A stretch of 64,000 bases of DNA from Ariolimax columbianus (Eukaryota > Mollusca > Gastropoda > Stylommatophora > Arionidae): the NCBI GenBank assembly GCA_036924085.1, contig JAVGWX010000013.1:51552965-51616964 (forward strand), written 5' to 3'. This document shows, piece after piece, positions 29,133 to 40,944 of this stretch. A program made the translations under genes and the position numbers. Within the stretch, counting starts at the first letter, position 1. Every line of letters starts with the position of its first letter. The notes below the pieces were generated by a model. It worked only from the letters and a program-made list of their open reading frames with translations, made no database searches and was not told where the DNA came from.

Positions 29133-30600
29133 ATGTCAAGTGATAAAAAGTATTGTTACCAATCCAGGAAGCGCAAGTTTCATGGAAATAGGTTTACGAA
29201 TAAAAACAGACAGTTATATCACGATGAAATTAAATGTGAGCAGTATGCAGTTATAGAAACAGTAGTTGATGACTTTTCTATTCCTAACAACACAGTTATT
29301 ACTAAGTCTTGTAAGAGCCCTAAAGTTGACAGCAGTAGTGCTACGCCCACTCACAGTCTATCATCGATGAAAATAAAAGACCGTTTTGACGTTTTTGATG
29401 ATAATGATCCGGATACAGATTTTGAAGAATCAACAGGCGAGGAAGAAAACGTTCTAGATGATGATCATAATAATGGTGAAGGAAACAGGATAATTGACCT
29501 GGATATTCTCTGTCACGAGATTACATCACAGCTCGTTTGTGCATTTTGTCACAACCAAGTCAGACTTACTGAACATGAAAGACGTGGACTCGGCAGAAAA
29601 TTTTAATTTGTGTGCAGCAACAGAAAGTGCAAAAAACAAACTCCTTTCCCTTCTAACCCCCAAATTAGTGTCAACATCAGCAACAGTTTACAAGTACACT
29701 CAATCAATAGGAGAGCGGTTTTTCCTATGCGATGTGTCGGTGGTGGCCATTCAGATTTTCAGACATTTTGCGGAATGATGAATCTTCCTCCACCCGTCCT
29801 GAAGAGTACATATAAACAGATAAATGGTAGGATAGAACGTGCTGTTTGTTCCTCGCAGGCAGCTGGTATGAAGCAAGCAGCAGAAACATAATTTAATCTA
29901 GCAGAGGAGACAGAGTCAGCTGATGTGTGCCGTAATATTGATGTATCTGTAGATGGAACTTGAATGACCCGCGGACATTCGTAAAAAATAGGATTAACTA
30001 CGCTGATTGGTTGTGTCACAGGAAAGGTTCTGGACACCGGGACACTCTCAAAAGTGTGCAAATCTTGCGACCATTGGAAAGAGAAAGACAAATATTCAGA
30101 GGCGTATAAATTGTGGCAACAGAATCATCAAACTCAGTGTACAGCAACACACAGTGGCTCATCTGGAGGTATGGAGGCAACAATTGCCGCAGACTTATTT
30201 CTCAGATCAGTTGAACTATATAAACTGAGGTACACACGCTTTATTGGGGATGGAGACACGAACAGTTTCAAGCGAGTCTATAACTCAAAGTCATATGGTC
30301 GTTTCCTAGTTGAGAAGATAGAATGTGTAGGTCATGTGCAAAAAAGAATGGGAACTCGTCTTCGCAAAATCAAGACTTCTTCAGGTGGAAGGAAATTGTC
30401 AGATGGGAAGAATATTGGTGGAAAGGGAAGGCTTACAGACACACAGATTGACTCCATCCAGAAACAATATGGAAATGCAATTATGGGCAATAAGAAAAAC
30501 TTGAAAGGAATGCGCTAAGCTGTTTGGGCGATATATTTGCACATGCTCTCCACAGACCAGAAGCAAGAAGATCGAGAAGGAGTAAGCAACTTGGATTAGA
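29133..30600 (+). pseudogene. Mutator-like transposase relic
   Basis: N-terminus MSSDKKYCYQSRKRKFHGNR, an acidic stretch rich in D/E, then a cysteine motif LVCAFCHNQVRLTEHERRGL followed after a frameshift (about 29605) by CSNRKCKK, so a CxxC..CxxxxC zinc module. Next come FCGMMNLPPPV, IDVSVDGT with the tryptophan codon changed to TGA (29962), LIGCVTGKVLDTGTLSKVCK, ATHSGSSGGMEA, RYTRFIGDGDTNSFK, ECVGHVQKRMGTRLRK and GGKGRLTDTQID. This is the order of the Mutator-like transposase domain seen in invertebrate proteins; VDGT and IGDGD probably carry catalytic aspartates. An additional TAA lies at 29891. Terminal inverted repeats were not identified. Confidence 0.88.
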
Positions 30601-32150
30601 CACAAAGTCAGTCGGAAGGCTTCCCTTACCTGGCCGGGGGTCATTGAGGTAAGTGTGTTGTAATTCTGGAAGGAAAATATGGGTTGTCTGTTTTGTTCCA
30701 AAATTAACAATTTTTTAATCATAAAATCATCATAACTTTGTCAAATATTAATCAATCATCATGAAATTTTTCATGCTGTTTTACCGCACAGCAGTCTATA
30801 GCGGGTACTACTGAAACTACTATAACTTTATTATATTCATTTTTATGTTCATTCGAAGTTCATAATTTTCTACCCCACAATACGTCAACTTTCAGGTGAG
30901 GTAAAATTAAATCTATGAAATCTATACGTTTTTCCTTAGTTCCAGATGAACAAGTACAATTTATGTATATGTTGTTTAAATGTGAATGAACTTCATTAGA
31001 CCATTACTTGCGAATGTACAAGACAATATTATCCATATTTTGTTCATGTGTATAATGAACTTGTCATTTAAAAAGTTGGATTCACTACATGTATGTATTC
31101 TACTCCAGAGACATCTATTGTTGTAGATAGCTCTACCATTTCTTTGTCTTATGTAAAGATTTGGGTTCTTTGTTTTTTTACTAACACCATCACAGTCCTG
31201 CTAGTACTGTCCCCTTTTAATGTTAAATAAGACGTGAAGAGAACAAAACTGAGAGCTAAAAATAGTTGCGCTGACCTACACAATCTTTTCAGAATGATCT
31301 GTGCAAATTTCACGCTGCAAGAGCTCTTTTTTCGAGTGCTAGTGATGGACGCACACACACTCTCTATTACTTGTTTCATGTTATAGATGCAGTTGTAACT
31401 AATTCCGATATTAGTTTCTTATGTTGCTGTTTTCATGGGCACTATTTGTCTTTGTCCAATTCTCATTCTTATTCTGTCCTACTGTTCTTGTCTTGCGGCG
31501 TCGCAGAGAGAGGAGGTATGCATAGCCTTCTGATTTGCGCTAGGTGGGAAACTTGTGCTTTAGACATGCTAAACTGTTAGACTGCTTCTTCGATCCCATC
31601 TACCCATCGCCACATGGGTCGACCTGTTGCTCATGGCCTTGAAACATCCATGTAGTATGACTTCGCTGTAGGTTGATCATACTGCTTCCTTGTCAAATGT
31701 CATAACTACTTTACTTTATGTGTTTCCGTATAGTAATTAACCGATGTAGTCACCCGCATATTCATCAATGTAGCGTTGCGAATTTTGTCGCAAATTAACT
31801 TAATAGTGCCCACGCCTGACATTGATAATATAACGACAATTGGTTACGTCATTGACTGCTGAGACCTGACTATGGTCTTGCCGTCCATATTACTACCATT
31901 TTATCTACACGACTCGTTCACGTGCAGATATCATCAGGTCAATCTATGAAATATATGGCAATCATCCACCATCCTCATACACATCTCAAGAGGCAGCGAA
32001 TTTCCAAGTAAAACATCATAGGGTGGAGGCAGACGAATTGGTATGCAGCCGGCGGATTTAGTAAAACCATCGTCCCAAATCAGTACTGGAAAGAGCTGGC
32101 CAATGACAACCCCAGATCCAACAGCCCAAACCCCTTCAGCGCCAACATGA
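30601..32150. other. Mostly non-genic; one small LINE-like scrap
   Basis: AT-rich flank of the Mutator-like relic, possibly still part of the element. At about 31575-31690 (minus) a frame reading GRPMWRWVDGIEEA resembles LINE C-terminal tails; this is weak. Nothing else is recognised. Confidence 0.4.
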
Positions 32151-32156
32151 TTGCGC

Positions 32157-32280
32157 GGGTGTGACTTCGGGTGAGGGGTGTGACTTCGGGTGAGGGGTGT
32201 GACTTCGGGTGAGGGGTGTGACTTCGGGTGAGGGGTGTGACTTCGGGTGAGGGGTGTGACTTCGGGTGAGGGGTGTGACA
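32157..32280. repeat. 20-bp tandem repeat
   Basis: Six copies of GTGTGACTTCGGGTGAGGGG, nearly identical to each other. Confidence 0.95.
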
Positions 32281-32344
32281 TGAACATCCCAATTGTTTGC
32301 TGGTCGAAGGAATGTAACACTGGGTTGTCTTCATTTTCTGCAGA

Positions 32345-32560
32345 GTCTTCTGGATGTCACTGTGGTCAAGAGGTCAAGCACTCGACTCCCACAGCGATGA
32401 ACAGAAACGGTGGACTATCGAATCCCACAAGTGACCCTCTGATCTCACGGGAGGTGGGACCAGAGGGCCTGCATCCTGAGTCGTCTCCAGTCGTCTTGAC
32501 TTATGTCTTGCCACTGGTCCAATATAGCTCGTGATAAGAGAGTGAGGTCAATGACAATTG
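32345..32560 (+). mobile_element. SINE family B, copy 1
   Basis: A degenerate tRNA-like head (TGGTCAAGAGGTCAAGC as A box; GACTATCGAATCCCAC as B box) is followed by a core shared with 40945-41220: CTGCATC, AGTCGTCTTGACTTATGTCT, TTGCCACTGG and AGAGAGTGAGG. Confidence 0.65.
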
Positions 32561-33175
32561 TAATTTCTTCTTCACTATAATCTAAATACAACGCAAGCTA
32601 CACCATCAAGACAAAACCGTCTGTTGATGTGGCGATCATCTCTTTCGATGGGCAACTAATATAACGATATATAATGTAATATAACCATAATTTGAACTCA
32701 TTAAGAACATAAATAGATATGACCATCATTACACATCTCTTACTGGTCTCCTTCAACACAGTCTTTTAACCATGCATGTACTTCAGCGATTATTTGAACT
32801 AAATAAATAATGCATTCCCTAAATGTCAGGTAATGACTTTTATCTCGTTAATTTTGGCCTGGGCGCATGTCACAGAAACGAACTGTGATCGAAGCCTAAC
32901 CATTGACGCGCCACGAAAACCCCAGCTCTCTAGCCAGGATAGCCTCTAAGACAGCTTAGGATGAGCGCACTGCCGGTAAAAGGGTTATTTCTGTTTCTTC
33001 TCCTCTGTTCCTGCCATCGGGTTTCGATCGAAGAGGGAAATCTGCGGTCAGTCTAACACTCTTCCTACCAGTCAGGACCTGTACAGAGGAGATAGAGCAG
33101 GACATATGGTCTGGCAGATAGTTAATGCTTTCAGTTTCTGTAAGTACAATTTCAGTTTGCCATGTATACTTTGTG
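32561..33175. other. Non-genic stretch
   Basis: No recognised gene or repeat unit. Confidence 0.45.
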
Positions 33176-33485
33176 TCTCTCTTTCCCTTGTATTTTATCA
33201 CTCCCTCTCCTCTCCCGTAAAGTGTCTGTTCTTATTCTTCTCTCTCGTTCCCTCTCTCTCTCTCATGTTTTGTTTGATCTTATTTCTGTCTCTCTCTCTC
33301 TCGTAATTTGTCTTTCTCTCTCCTCTCTCTCAATTTGTCACTTCTGACTCTACTCTCTCTTATATTGCATTTACTTCTGTGTTTCTCTTCTCTCTTTAAT
33401 ATTATGTCTATCTATATATCTATCTGTCTGTCTATCTATCTATCTATCTGTATGTCTGTTTGTCTCTCCCCCCTCTCTCTCTCCG
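33176..33485. repeat. CT-rich tract with (CTAT)n
   Basis: CTCTCT-rich DNA with a TCTATCTATCTATCTATC run near 33430-33450. Short overlapping frames here are low-complexity artefacts. Confidence 0.9.
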
Positions 33486-34494
33486 TCACCCCAGATAACC
33501 TTACATGTGGATGTATGTATCACACATCCTAGTATGTGAATCTTCAAACGGCCACCCCACTAGCTGACATTCGTCCATGAAGTCCGTGTCAAACCACGTA
33601 CATTCTTTCAAAGACTAGTTGTCATGATGTGACTACAAATTCCATGCAAAGCCTAACTAATTTGCCTGTAACACGATTTTCTCCCCGATCTATTCTTTCC
33701 TCAATAGTAAGTAGCCCGTGCGCCACAATGTGTATACTTGAACATTTAAAACTAGACATAGAAGCTGTACAGAGGATAAAAAGAGCACCGTTTTTTTCCG
33801 TGAATAACGTGGCGTTTTCAGCTTCCTTGAGCGCCTGGGTGGTAGTCTGGCTAGTCAGTTTATTAGTTTTGTTTTCACTCATGCCGTGAGCGACGTGGAG
33901 AGCTTTAGTAGTCTGTCCTGCTCCATGTTCGGTGTATGTGAGTCCGCTCGTATCCCAATCATTCTAATGTCATCAATCTAACTGCTTCGCGGTGCCCCAT
34001 AACATGTCAACAGATCTTCCAACGTTGTAAACCATCAGTGAAAATTAATGTGGGTTCATTTTCAAAAGTTCTCCGAACCAGCGGAACTTGAGTCTGGAAA
34101 TGTACTGTGCACAAGTCCTAGTACCGAACATAAGTTCGAATGTCCTCGGTTTCTGCAATTTGTCTTTCCTTGTACCACATTTGATTTTCTCAAACTCTGC
34201 GCCTTAAACTGGGGTCATGTTTGCCACTGACACCACAGAGTCGGCATATATATATATATATATTGTTTATCAGCTGTTGCTTTGTTCGCGAACAAAGCAG
34301 TTTGGTTAAAAGGATTTCTTGTAATAACTTCTCAGTGGCGACACATTCCAAATGTGCACATTAGTATCCAACTTACAGTTAGGGAAAGCCAGTCAAGTGT
34401 GGAAGGGAACTGGCTACTTACTAGCAAACGAAGCGCAGATCTCGTACGTTTCATCATTCCATCTTTGATATGTGTATATTTACAATTTACTAAT
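33486..34494. other. Non-genic stretch
   Basis: Two 86-codon frames on opposite strands overlap at 33622-33889 without any recognised motif. A (TA)n run of about 20 bp is at 34243-34264. Confidence 0.45.
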
Positions 34495-34690
34495 AACGTA
34501 TATAGGGAGCGACCACGACTTATTAATGATGACCATGCGTCTCGGATATAGGCAGCGACCACGACTTATTAATGATGACCATGCGTCTCCGATATAGGGA
34601 GCGACCACGACTTATTAATGACTTTGCGTCTCTGATGTAGGAAGAGACCACGACTTATTAATGACTTTGCGTCTCTGACTTAAGAAAGTT
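34495..34690. repeat. 47-51-bp tandem repeat, four copies
   Basis: Units contain GACCACGACTTATTAATGA and GCGTCTC; the first two carry an extra TGACCA, giving length variation. Confidence 0.9.
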
Positions 34691-34849
34691 GTGAACAGGG
34701 AGGTCACTAAACTTAGATTTGACCTTGCGAAGCTAAAGCATCTGGATATAGTGTAGACTTTTGGGGCGATGATGGGAGGAAGATTCGCACCCCTCTTGGT
34801 TCTTAACGAAGATGAATATTAAGAAAACTGAGACCCTGAATTCGGCACG

Positions 34850-35880
34850 ATAGCCACGACAACTGAGTAGATTGGGCAGAGACTCGCAGAGCTATGTCAT
34901 GGAGATACATGCAGAGAAAAGCTGATGACTAACAACACGGAAGGGTTTATATCTGTGATAAAAGCAAATGGCAAGGTACTCGAAGAGGAACACCGATTCA
35001 AATATTTGGGAACATTTATCAGAGACGAGGAATTGTAGCCTGAGATAATTGTCAGAATAGCACAGACAACAGCGGCGCTTACGCGTTTGAAACCCATATG
35101 GCAGGAAAAGCGGCTCGCCCTCAGCATACAAGTTAGACATGCGCTCATTGATGCTCTCAGTACTTTGTGTATGTCTGTGAGACTTGGACCATTGTTGCTC
35201 TCTGTGAGACTTGGACCATTGGTGCTCTCTGTGAGACTTGGACCATTGGTGCTCTATGTGAGACTTGTACCATTGGTGCTCTCTGTGAGACTTGGACCAT
35301 TGGTGCTCTCTGTGAGACTTGGACCATTGGTGCTCTCTGTGAGACTTGGACCATTGGTGCTCTCTGTGAGACTTGCACCATTGGTGCTCTCTGTGAGACT
35401 TGGACCATTGGTGCTCTCTGTGAGACTTGGACCATTGGTGCTCTCTGTGAGACTTGGACCATTGGTGCTCTCTGTGAGACTTGGACCATTACTGCGGCTA
35501 TCCAGTACAGAATACATGCAATGGTAATGAGGTGCTTTAGAAGACTCTTAAATATTACATATAAGGACCGTGTCACGGACGTAGAAACACGGCGAAGAGT
35601 GGAAAACGCAATTGGGCCTGCTGATGATCTGTTCATGGCCAACAAAAGGCGATAGATGGCTTGGTACGGCCACATCACGATGTCCAGTGGAATTACAAAT
35701 GGCTCCGTACCAAGAAAGAGAGGGCGAGGACGTTCACGGAAGAGATGGGCAGACAACGTAACTGAGTGGTCAAACCCGGTGAGGCACGTCTGGCGGCAGT
35801 GGCCAGAGAGAGATGACATGGGATTATGAGAATGTCTTCAAGTGTGCCCCAACGACCTGATTGGTCATAGGCTGAATGGA
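34850..35880 (+). pseudogene. LINE RT C-terminal half with internal minisatellite
   Basis: Decayed frames read LTNNTEGFISVIKANGKVLE, HRFKYLGTFIRDE, IVRIAQTTAALTRLKPIWQE, then the thumb motif CETWTI amplified in tandem (35166-35490), followed by TAAIQYRIHAMVMRCFRRLL, NITYKDRVTDVETRRRVENA, WYGHITMSS and GRGRSRKRWADNVTEWSN. Family as 4525-5308 and 57915-59450. The 3' end is ATGATTTGATATATATA, matching the tail subtype of the 4.5-kb copy. Confidence 0.88.
35166..35490. repeat. 27-bp minisatellite inside a LINE RT frame
   Basis: Eleven full units plus a partial one; each reads GTGAGACTTGGACCATTGGT plus GCTCTCT and translates CETWTIGAL. It is an expansion of the conserved CETWT motif of the host LINE frame, which continues correctly on both sides. 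Units 4 and 8 share a W-to-C change, suggesting a larger duplication within the array. Confidence 0.95.
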
Positions 35881-35894
35881 AATGATTTGATATA

Positions 35895-36480
35895 TATATA
35901 TGTATGAATCAAAAGCCTACCAGCTCCCTTTGGAGCATATGCCCTCAACAAATACTCGCCAAGTCTCCCTATCATGAGACATGGAAGCAAATTCTGTCCA
36001 GTGATGTTTACTGTCTTTATATTTGTTTCCAGTTCCTTCTTCAATGAATGTCCAGGTCTCTGTCTTCTTCTATTGCCCTGTTGATTCAAGAACAGAGCTT
36101 GTCTAATAATGTTATCCACTGGTTTCCGTAATGTGTGGCCTATTCATTGCCTCCTCCGTATCCCATGCTCCACTGATATTTGTGCCATTTCCCAGTTCCA
36201 GGTTTGTGATCTTGTCGTACCATTTGCACTCTTGTATTTTGTGCAGGCACCATTTACGAAAGTCTACCTTTTTGATAACTACCTGTATTGTCCTCCATGT
36301 TCCAGAGCCAAATAATAGAACGGATATTACGTTGGAGTTCAAGATTTTTATTTTGGTGGTGGTTTTAATTTCTTCCGAATTCCATAAATTCATCAATACA
36401 ATGAAAGCTCTTATCGCCTTTATTATTTCTAACTGAACATCGGTCTCTGTGCATATATCCATATCCATCAGCACTATTTA
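35895..36480 (-). pseudogene. LINE RT C-terminal remnant, different family
   Basis: Minus-strand frame: AIRAFIVLMNLWNSEEIKTT, TKIKILNSNVISVLLFGSGT, WRTIQVVIKKVDF, CLHKIQECKWYDKITNLEL, then after stops RRQRPGHSLKKELET and WRVFVEGICSKGSW. This thumb/tail order is typical of another endonuclease/RT LINE family. Its 3' end meets the 3' end of the preceding plus-strand remnant across a short TA tract. Confidence 0.78.
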
Positions 36481-36672
36481 CCTGCACAACAAAATATTCA
36501 TTACAATATTGTATCCAAGACACACATAAATAGTGATACTGATAGTTAGAAAGAGATGTAGTAAAAGAGAAAGAGGCAGGAAAATAAATAAAGTATAGAG
36601 GGAGAGATTATATAAATATTCTTCAAAGTTTCCTGACGTTTGTTTCGCAATAGTGTCCCAGAGATCAATTAC

Positions 36673-36726
36673 GAGAGAGAAGAGAGAGAGATAGAGAGAG
36701 AGAGAGAGAAGAACGAGAGAGAGAGA

Positions 36727-36770
<44 letters not shown>

Positions 36771-36772
36771 TC
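36673..36772. repeat. (GA)n microsatellite
   Basis: About 100 bp of GAGAGA with interruptions; frames on both strands are artefacts. Confidence 0.95.
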
Positions 36773-36883
36773 CACAAAATAACTGCTGTTCCCCACACAT
36801 GTGTGCTGGAACGGAAGGAGGTCAGCTAGCCTTTTTGTAGAAACCACCGAACGTTCGTAAACCAGAGATGTCGTGGTCTTAAC

Positions 36884-37170
36884 TTAACTTAACGTCTTTA
36901 TACTATTTTAAAAGACTCTGCAGCGTCTGTATACAACCACTTTTAGTTACATTACCTTGCTCTAAAAGCTTTGCGCATTAAATCTATTCTCAAATGCATT
37001 AATTGTCCCTGACTCCAATTCCTCCTGTGACAATGCATTCCAAGCATTCACCACTCTCTGACTAAAAAATGTTTCCTAATATCTTAATCTGGACTTCTCT
37101 TTAAGTTATGTTTTAGCTATGCTCTTTTGTTCTTGTGGGTGGTTGTATTTTGAAAAAAAATTGTTACAGT
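36884..37170 (-). mobile_element. CR1-like LINE 3' end, minus strand
   Basis: Reverse complement of the last roughly 280 bp of the 27-28.6 kb element: CTTAACTTAACTTAACG terminus, AAGACTCTGCAGCGTCTG, CTCTAAAAGCTTTGCGCAT, AATGCATTCCAAGCA (the SAWNAL codons) and CTCTCTGACTAAAAAA. Confidence 0.88.
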
Positions 37171-37189
37171 CTAATTTATTCTTAGTCAA

Positions 37190-37560
37190 GCTCTACTTCT
37201 ACAGAGACATATTTCTATGTGTACGTCCCAGCTCTGGCATGAGATAGATGTAGCTAGGAAGAGGATTTTCTGCTTACTGAGCTAGGCTCGAGCAGCTTAT
37301 TACCCCACTGCGTTGGGAAAAGTGTCGCGGAGGGCAGTTAACCGGTGTGCGAGTATATCTAGACTAAAACACTAGAGCAAAGTAGACCCGCAGCCTGCTA
37401 AGCGCCATCTCTAATGCTCTTAGCAAACCATCTAACGATGACTGTTGTTATTTCATATCACACAGTTAGTCACCTCTTACGATATGCTCTCTGTGGGACA
37501 TTGGTGATAGTCTTGTAGTTGTCATACACTAGGACCCCAGCGCATCACTTAGGTAGAAGG
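37190..37560 (-). repeat. Dispersed repeat family E, copy 1
   Basis: About 350 bp matching 59780-60110 in reverse complement. Blocks in minus orientation: GAGAGCATATCGTAAGAGG, TGACTAACTGTGT, GTTAGATGGTTTGCTAAG, GCTGCGGGTCTAC, AATAAGCTGCTCGAGCCTAG and AAGCAGAAAATCCT. No coding potential; class unknown. Confidence 0.75.
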
Positions 37561-37587
37561 ATTTCTAGTTGTACCTTTTACCCACGC

Positions 37588-37657
<70 letters not shown>
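37588..37657. repeat. (TA)n microsatellite
   Basis: About 70 bp of pure TA directly before the mariner relic, which targets TA. Confidence 0.97.
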
Positions 37658-37659
<2 letters not shown>

Positions 37660-38385
37660 CCATGGGTGACAGAAACATAACAATGGCGAACAACATTGTT
37701 AGTGCTTGAATGGAACAGCGTGTTGTTGTAAAGTTCCTTGAGAAAGAAGTCGAGAAACCTGCACAAAATTACAGAAGACTGTAATCACAATATTGTGATG
37801 AGACACTCAGCAAGATATGTGAATGGTGTCAACGTTTTAGAGAAGGCCGTACATTCGTGAATAATGATCACTGCCGTATTAGCTCTCAATTCACAAGTCA
37901 TTTCTGTAAATATCCAGATCGTGGAACACCTTATGCTACAAAAATGACTTATAATCTGTCGTAAAATTGTCCAAGAGGCCAGCATTTCTCTAGTTTCGGT
38001 GAACACTAATTATTCATGAACATTTGCATTTTCGGAGGGCTAGTGCAATTTGCCTTTGACCACAAAGGGCGTCCTACTCCTGTAATATAACGGTCGGCGA
38101 CCTCACACGGCTCACTGTAGCAATTCGACTGGTAGGTATTGCCCCATCTACCTTACAGCCCAGACCTTGCTCCAAACGATTTCCACCTGTTTGAACCCCT
38201 AAAGGAATTCCTGGAAGGTCAGCATTTCAGTATTGATTAAGAAGTGAAACAGGCTGTCCTGGATTGGTTCAGACATACTGACAAATCTTTCCATGGTGAA
38301 GTTTTTCAGTCATTACTTACATGCTAGGATAAGTGCATAAACGTTGCAAGAGGTATAATGGAAAAAAGGCTTTTTCGTTACAATA
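37660..38385 (+). pseudogene. mariner-type transposase relic
   Basis: Broken frames read MEQRVVVKFLEKE, NYRRL, KICEWCQRFREGRTFVNNDH, then after a degenerate middle HLPYSPDLAPNDFHLF, EPLKEFLEGQHFS, EEVKQAVLDWFR and CINVARGIMEKRL. The PYSPDLAPxD block with xLKExLxGxxF is the C-terminal catalytic signature of mariner (DD34D) transposases, and its final Asp (PND) is retained. The N-terminal QRxxxKF and CxWxxRFRxGR parts correspond to the DNA-binding region. Part of the middle is missing and several stops are present. Terminal inverted repeats were not found. Confidence 0.85.
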
Positions 38386-38409
38386 GAGTCCTGGCTTGCC
38401 TTTAACGAC

Positions 38410-38680
38410 CCTCGTATTATGTAACCACCATTTATGTCATTTATACTATTATATGGCTACCATTTATGTCATTTATACTATTACGTCGCTACCATTTATG
38501 TCATTTATACTATTATGTGTTTACCATTTATGTAATTTATGCTATTATGTAACTACCATGTATGTGAATGATTCTATTATGTGCCTACCATTTATGTCAT
38601 TAATACTATTACGTGCCTACGATTTATTCCATTTGTACTATTATCTAACTACCATTTATGTCAATTATATTATTATGTCA
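38410..38680. repeat. About 33-bp tandem repeat
   Basis: Eight diverged copies of a unit with ACCATTTATGTCATTTATAC and TATTATGT, lying between the mariner relic and a LINE 3' end. Confidence 0.9.
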
Positions 38681-38684
38681 GGTA

Positions 38685-39035
38685 AGGTCAGATCATCCCG
38701 TAACCGGTGAGGTCGTTGGGGCACACATGAAGACATCCTCACAACGCAATGTCACACTCCTCTCACAGATGCCGCTGCCTGTGACTCTTCTGGTCGGAGA
38801 TTGGTCCATTCTTTTATGTTGTCCTCCCATCTCTTTTTGGGCCGGCCTCTTCGTCGTCTGCCATGCACCTTTCCGTGGAGGGTTGTGTTTGCAAGACCAT
38901 TTGATCTCGATATGTGAATGTACCAAGTGAGTTTCCTTCTTTTGACAGTTGCCAAGAGGTCTTCGAACGGCCCTATTGCTGTTGTAATTCTATCTCGTAT
39001 TTCCTCATTTGTAATTCGATTTTGGTGTACATGGG
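38685..39035 (-). pseudogene. LINE 3'-end fragment (GHISR family)
   Basis: Minus-strand frame TTAIGPFEDLLATVKRRKLT, WYIHISRSNGLANTTLHGKV, HGRRRRGRPKKRWEDNIKEW, very close to the 2507-2822 copy including its 3' untranslated end. The tail TGACCTTACCTGAC is again a pentamer repeat. Confidence 0.9.
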
Positions 39036-39159
39036 GAAGTTAAACTTCCACAGAAGTGCCTCCACGCAATGGGTTTAACTCTTGACAAAACAGTGTACTT
39101 TCGACAATGAGAAGATCTTTGTACTTTCATCAATCGAGGGACTGAGACCAAAAGTGAGA

Positions 39160-39915
39160 AAAGGTCTCAGTCCCGCGAATTCAGAGCACGAAAGGAGATT
39201 GAAGGCGCGCTACAATTTGACGGAGAGGCGCAGAGCCAGAATAGTGTCGGTTCCTGGGTGAAGCAAGACTGTTCTGGTCGACGCTTTGTGCTCAAGAGAG
39301 GCTTGAGTCCATCCAGTAGGACTTGGGAAAACACCTTCCCTGGAACCGAGAGTAGTGTTATATGGATGTGATTACTGCAGTCTTTGCAACCCCCGTTGCC
39401 TTTGTATAGGGAGACGACGATTCCATCGCGCCAGTTGGCTGGGACGTGTCCAGTCCTCCATACTTGCAGGAATAAATGACGGAAGCAGAGCTTATCGTGA
39501 TCCGGGCCTGCCGGTCGTCCATCTCTGAGTTTCTGAATAGCAAGGACTTCAGCTATAGTAGGAGGGGTGGGGGTGTGGGGGGGCGGGGGTCCGAAGTTGC
39601 TGTCCGTAATTGAGGAAGGATTCTGAGATTCAGCAGATAGATCGGGGCATGTTGTTGGTTGGTGGTTAAGAACATACGTGTAGTGCTCTTTCCATCTGTT
39701 CGCTACCTCCTCGTGTGACGAGCACAGAAAGCAGTCGGACGTATTGATCAACTTTATGCTTTTTTCTCTTTCTGCTTACTTCCAGGGCAAGGAAGACTGA
39801 CAGCCTGAAAGGCGAGTCTGAGGTCATGAGATCTGAGACCAGCTTCGACTTCGTCAGCAATTTCGTTGAGAAAGCGTTCCTTGTCTGCCCTGGCCCTCGC
39901 GCGGAATTATCTACT
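39160..39915 (-). pseudogene. LINE RT N-terminal half remnant
   Basis: Minus-strand frames: ARADKERFLNEIADEVEAGL, then SSHEEVANRWKEHYTYVLNH, PTIAEVLAIQKLRDGRPAGP, LFLQVWRTGHVPANWRDGIV, VSLYKGNGG, HITLLSVPGKVFSQVLLDGL and STKRRPEQSCFT. This is the finger region of a LINE RT (pre-motif A) with GRPAGPD and the NWRDGIVVSLYKG block. It stops before motif A. A proline-rich PPPPHTPTPP insertion is visible. Confidence 0.85.
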
Positions 39916-40274
39916 TTCTAAATCATTATAGGATTCTCCTCTTCCCTGGAATATGTGCAGTAGATTTTACCCTAGGGGACTAAGAAGTATCTTCAAATCT
40001 GTATTTTATTATTTTACATCTTGATTCGTCTCTAGTTTGCCGGACATTTTCGAACTGGGAGCCGCTGATCTTAATGATTCATCAGTTCCACGCAAAGCTC
40101 TAGTCCTCTTGTACTTGGAGCATTCCCGTAAGAAGGATCTCTCATGCTTTCTCTCTACATATAAGCGATATAAGGACAACAGATAGATATCAACATGTAA
40201 TACAGAGCGTCGTACAGTAGCTGAGTGAAGTGGCAGACCGTTTTACAAATACCATTCCGCCCCCTAAAAAATTG
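39916..40274. other. Non-genic stretch
   Basis: Nothing recognised. Confidence 0.45.
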
Positions 40275-40400
40275 AAGATGGGGTTGGTGTTTCCAATGCC
40301 CACAATGAGTATGTTTACTTTTTTTGTGCCCTGAAATGGACGTTAAGTGGCGGGTTGCAGTAGTTTTCCTCACATCTCGAGGGTACTAATAAAAGGAAAT
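40275..40400 (+). repeat. Dispersed repeat family D, copy 3 (truncated)
   Basis: Aligns with the first part of 6590-6860: CAATGCCCACAATGAGTATG, GACGTTAAGTGGCGG and CACATCTCGAGGGTACT. Confidence 0.65.
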
Positions 40401-40930
40401 ATGGGGTAAACAGGTTTGAAAACAAAATGAGTTCTTCAGAGCTTTAATTAAGTGTTAGAAGGATTATATTTACAAAATCTATACTCATTTACAAATAGCA
40501 GTGATACAATTTTGATAAGAAAAAGTGAGCAATAATTATTTTGACAACAATATGCAAAATAAGCGAAGAGTTCGGATCAGACATATACATAAAGAAACAA
40601 AAGACTATGATAATTGGGAGAAGTGACACAAAAAACCATGTGTGAAGATAATAATAAAATATCAACTACTGAAACAGGTACAGAGTTTCCCCTTTCTAGA
40701 TCATATAATAGCGGATAAAGGCAGCTGTCAAATAGAAATCCGTAAGAGAATAGGTATGACCAAAATAGAATACTTGAACTGAACTGAGAAGGATCCACCA
40801 ATAACATTTATCACCTAACAGCTGAAAGACATGGTAAACCAGTTTTAGTAGCGTATTAAGAGAAAGAGAGATAGAGAGAAATAGCGAGTGAGAGAGATGG
40901 ACACAGAGAATGATGTACAAATAACATCGA
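40401..40930. other. Non-genic AT-rich stretch
   Basis: Nothing recognised except a short GA-rich piece near 40860-40910. Confidence 0.45.
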
Positions 40931-40944
40931 GTGCCCAAGATCTT

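Noticed and set aside
37660..38385. SETMAR-like host gene
   Set aside because: Only mariner transposase sequence with stops and a deletion; no SET domain.
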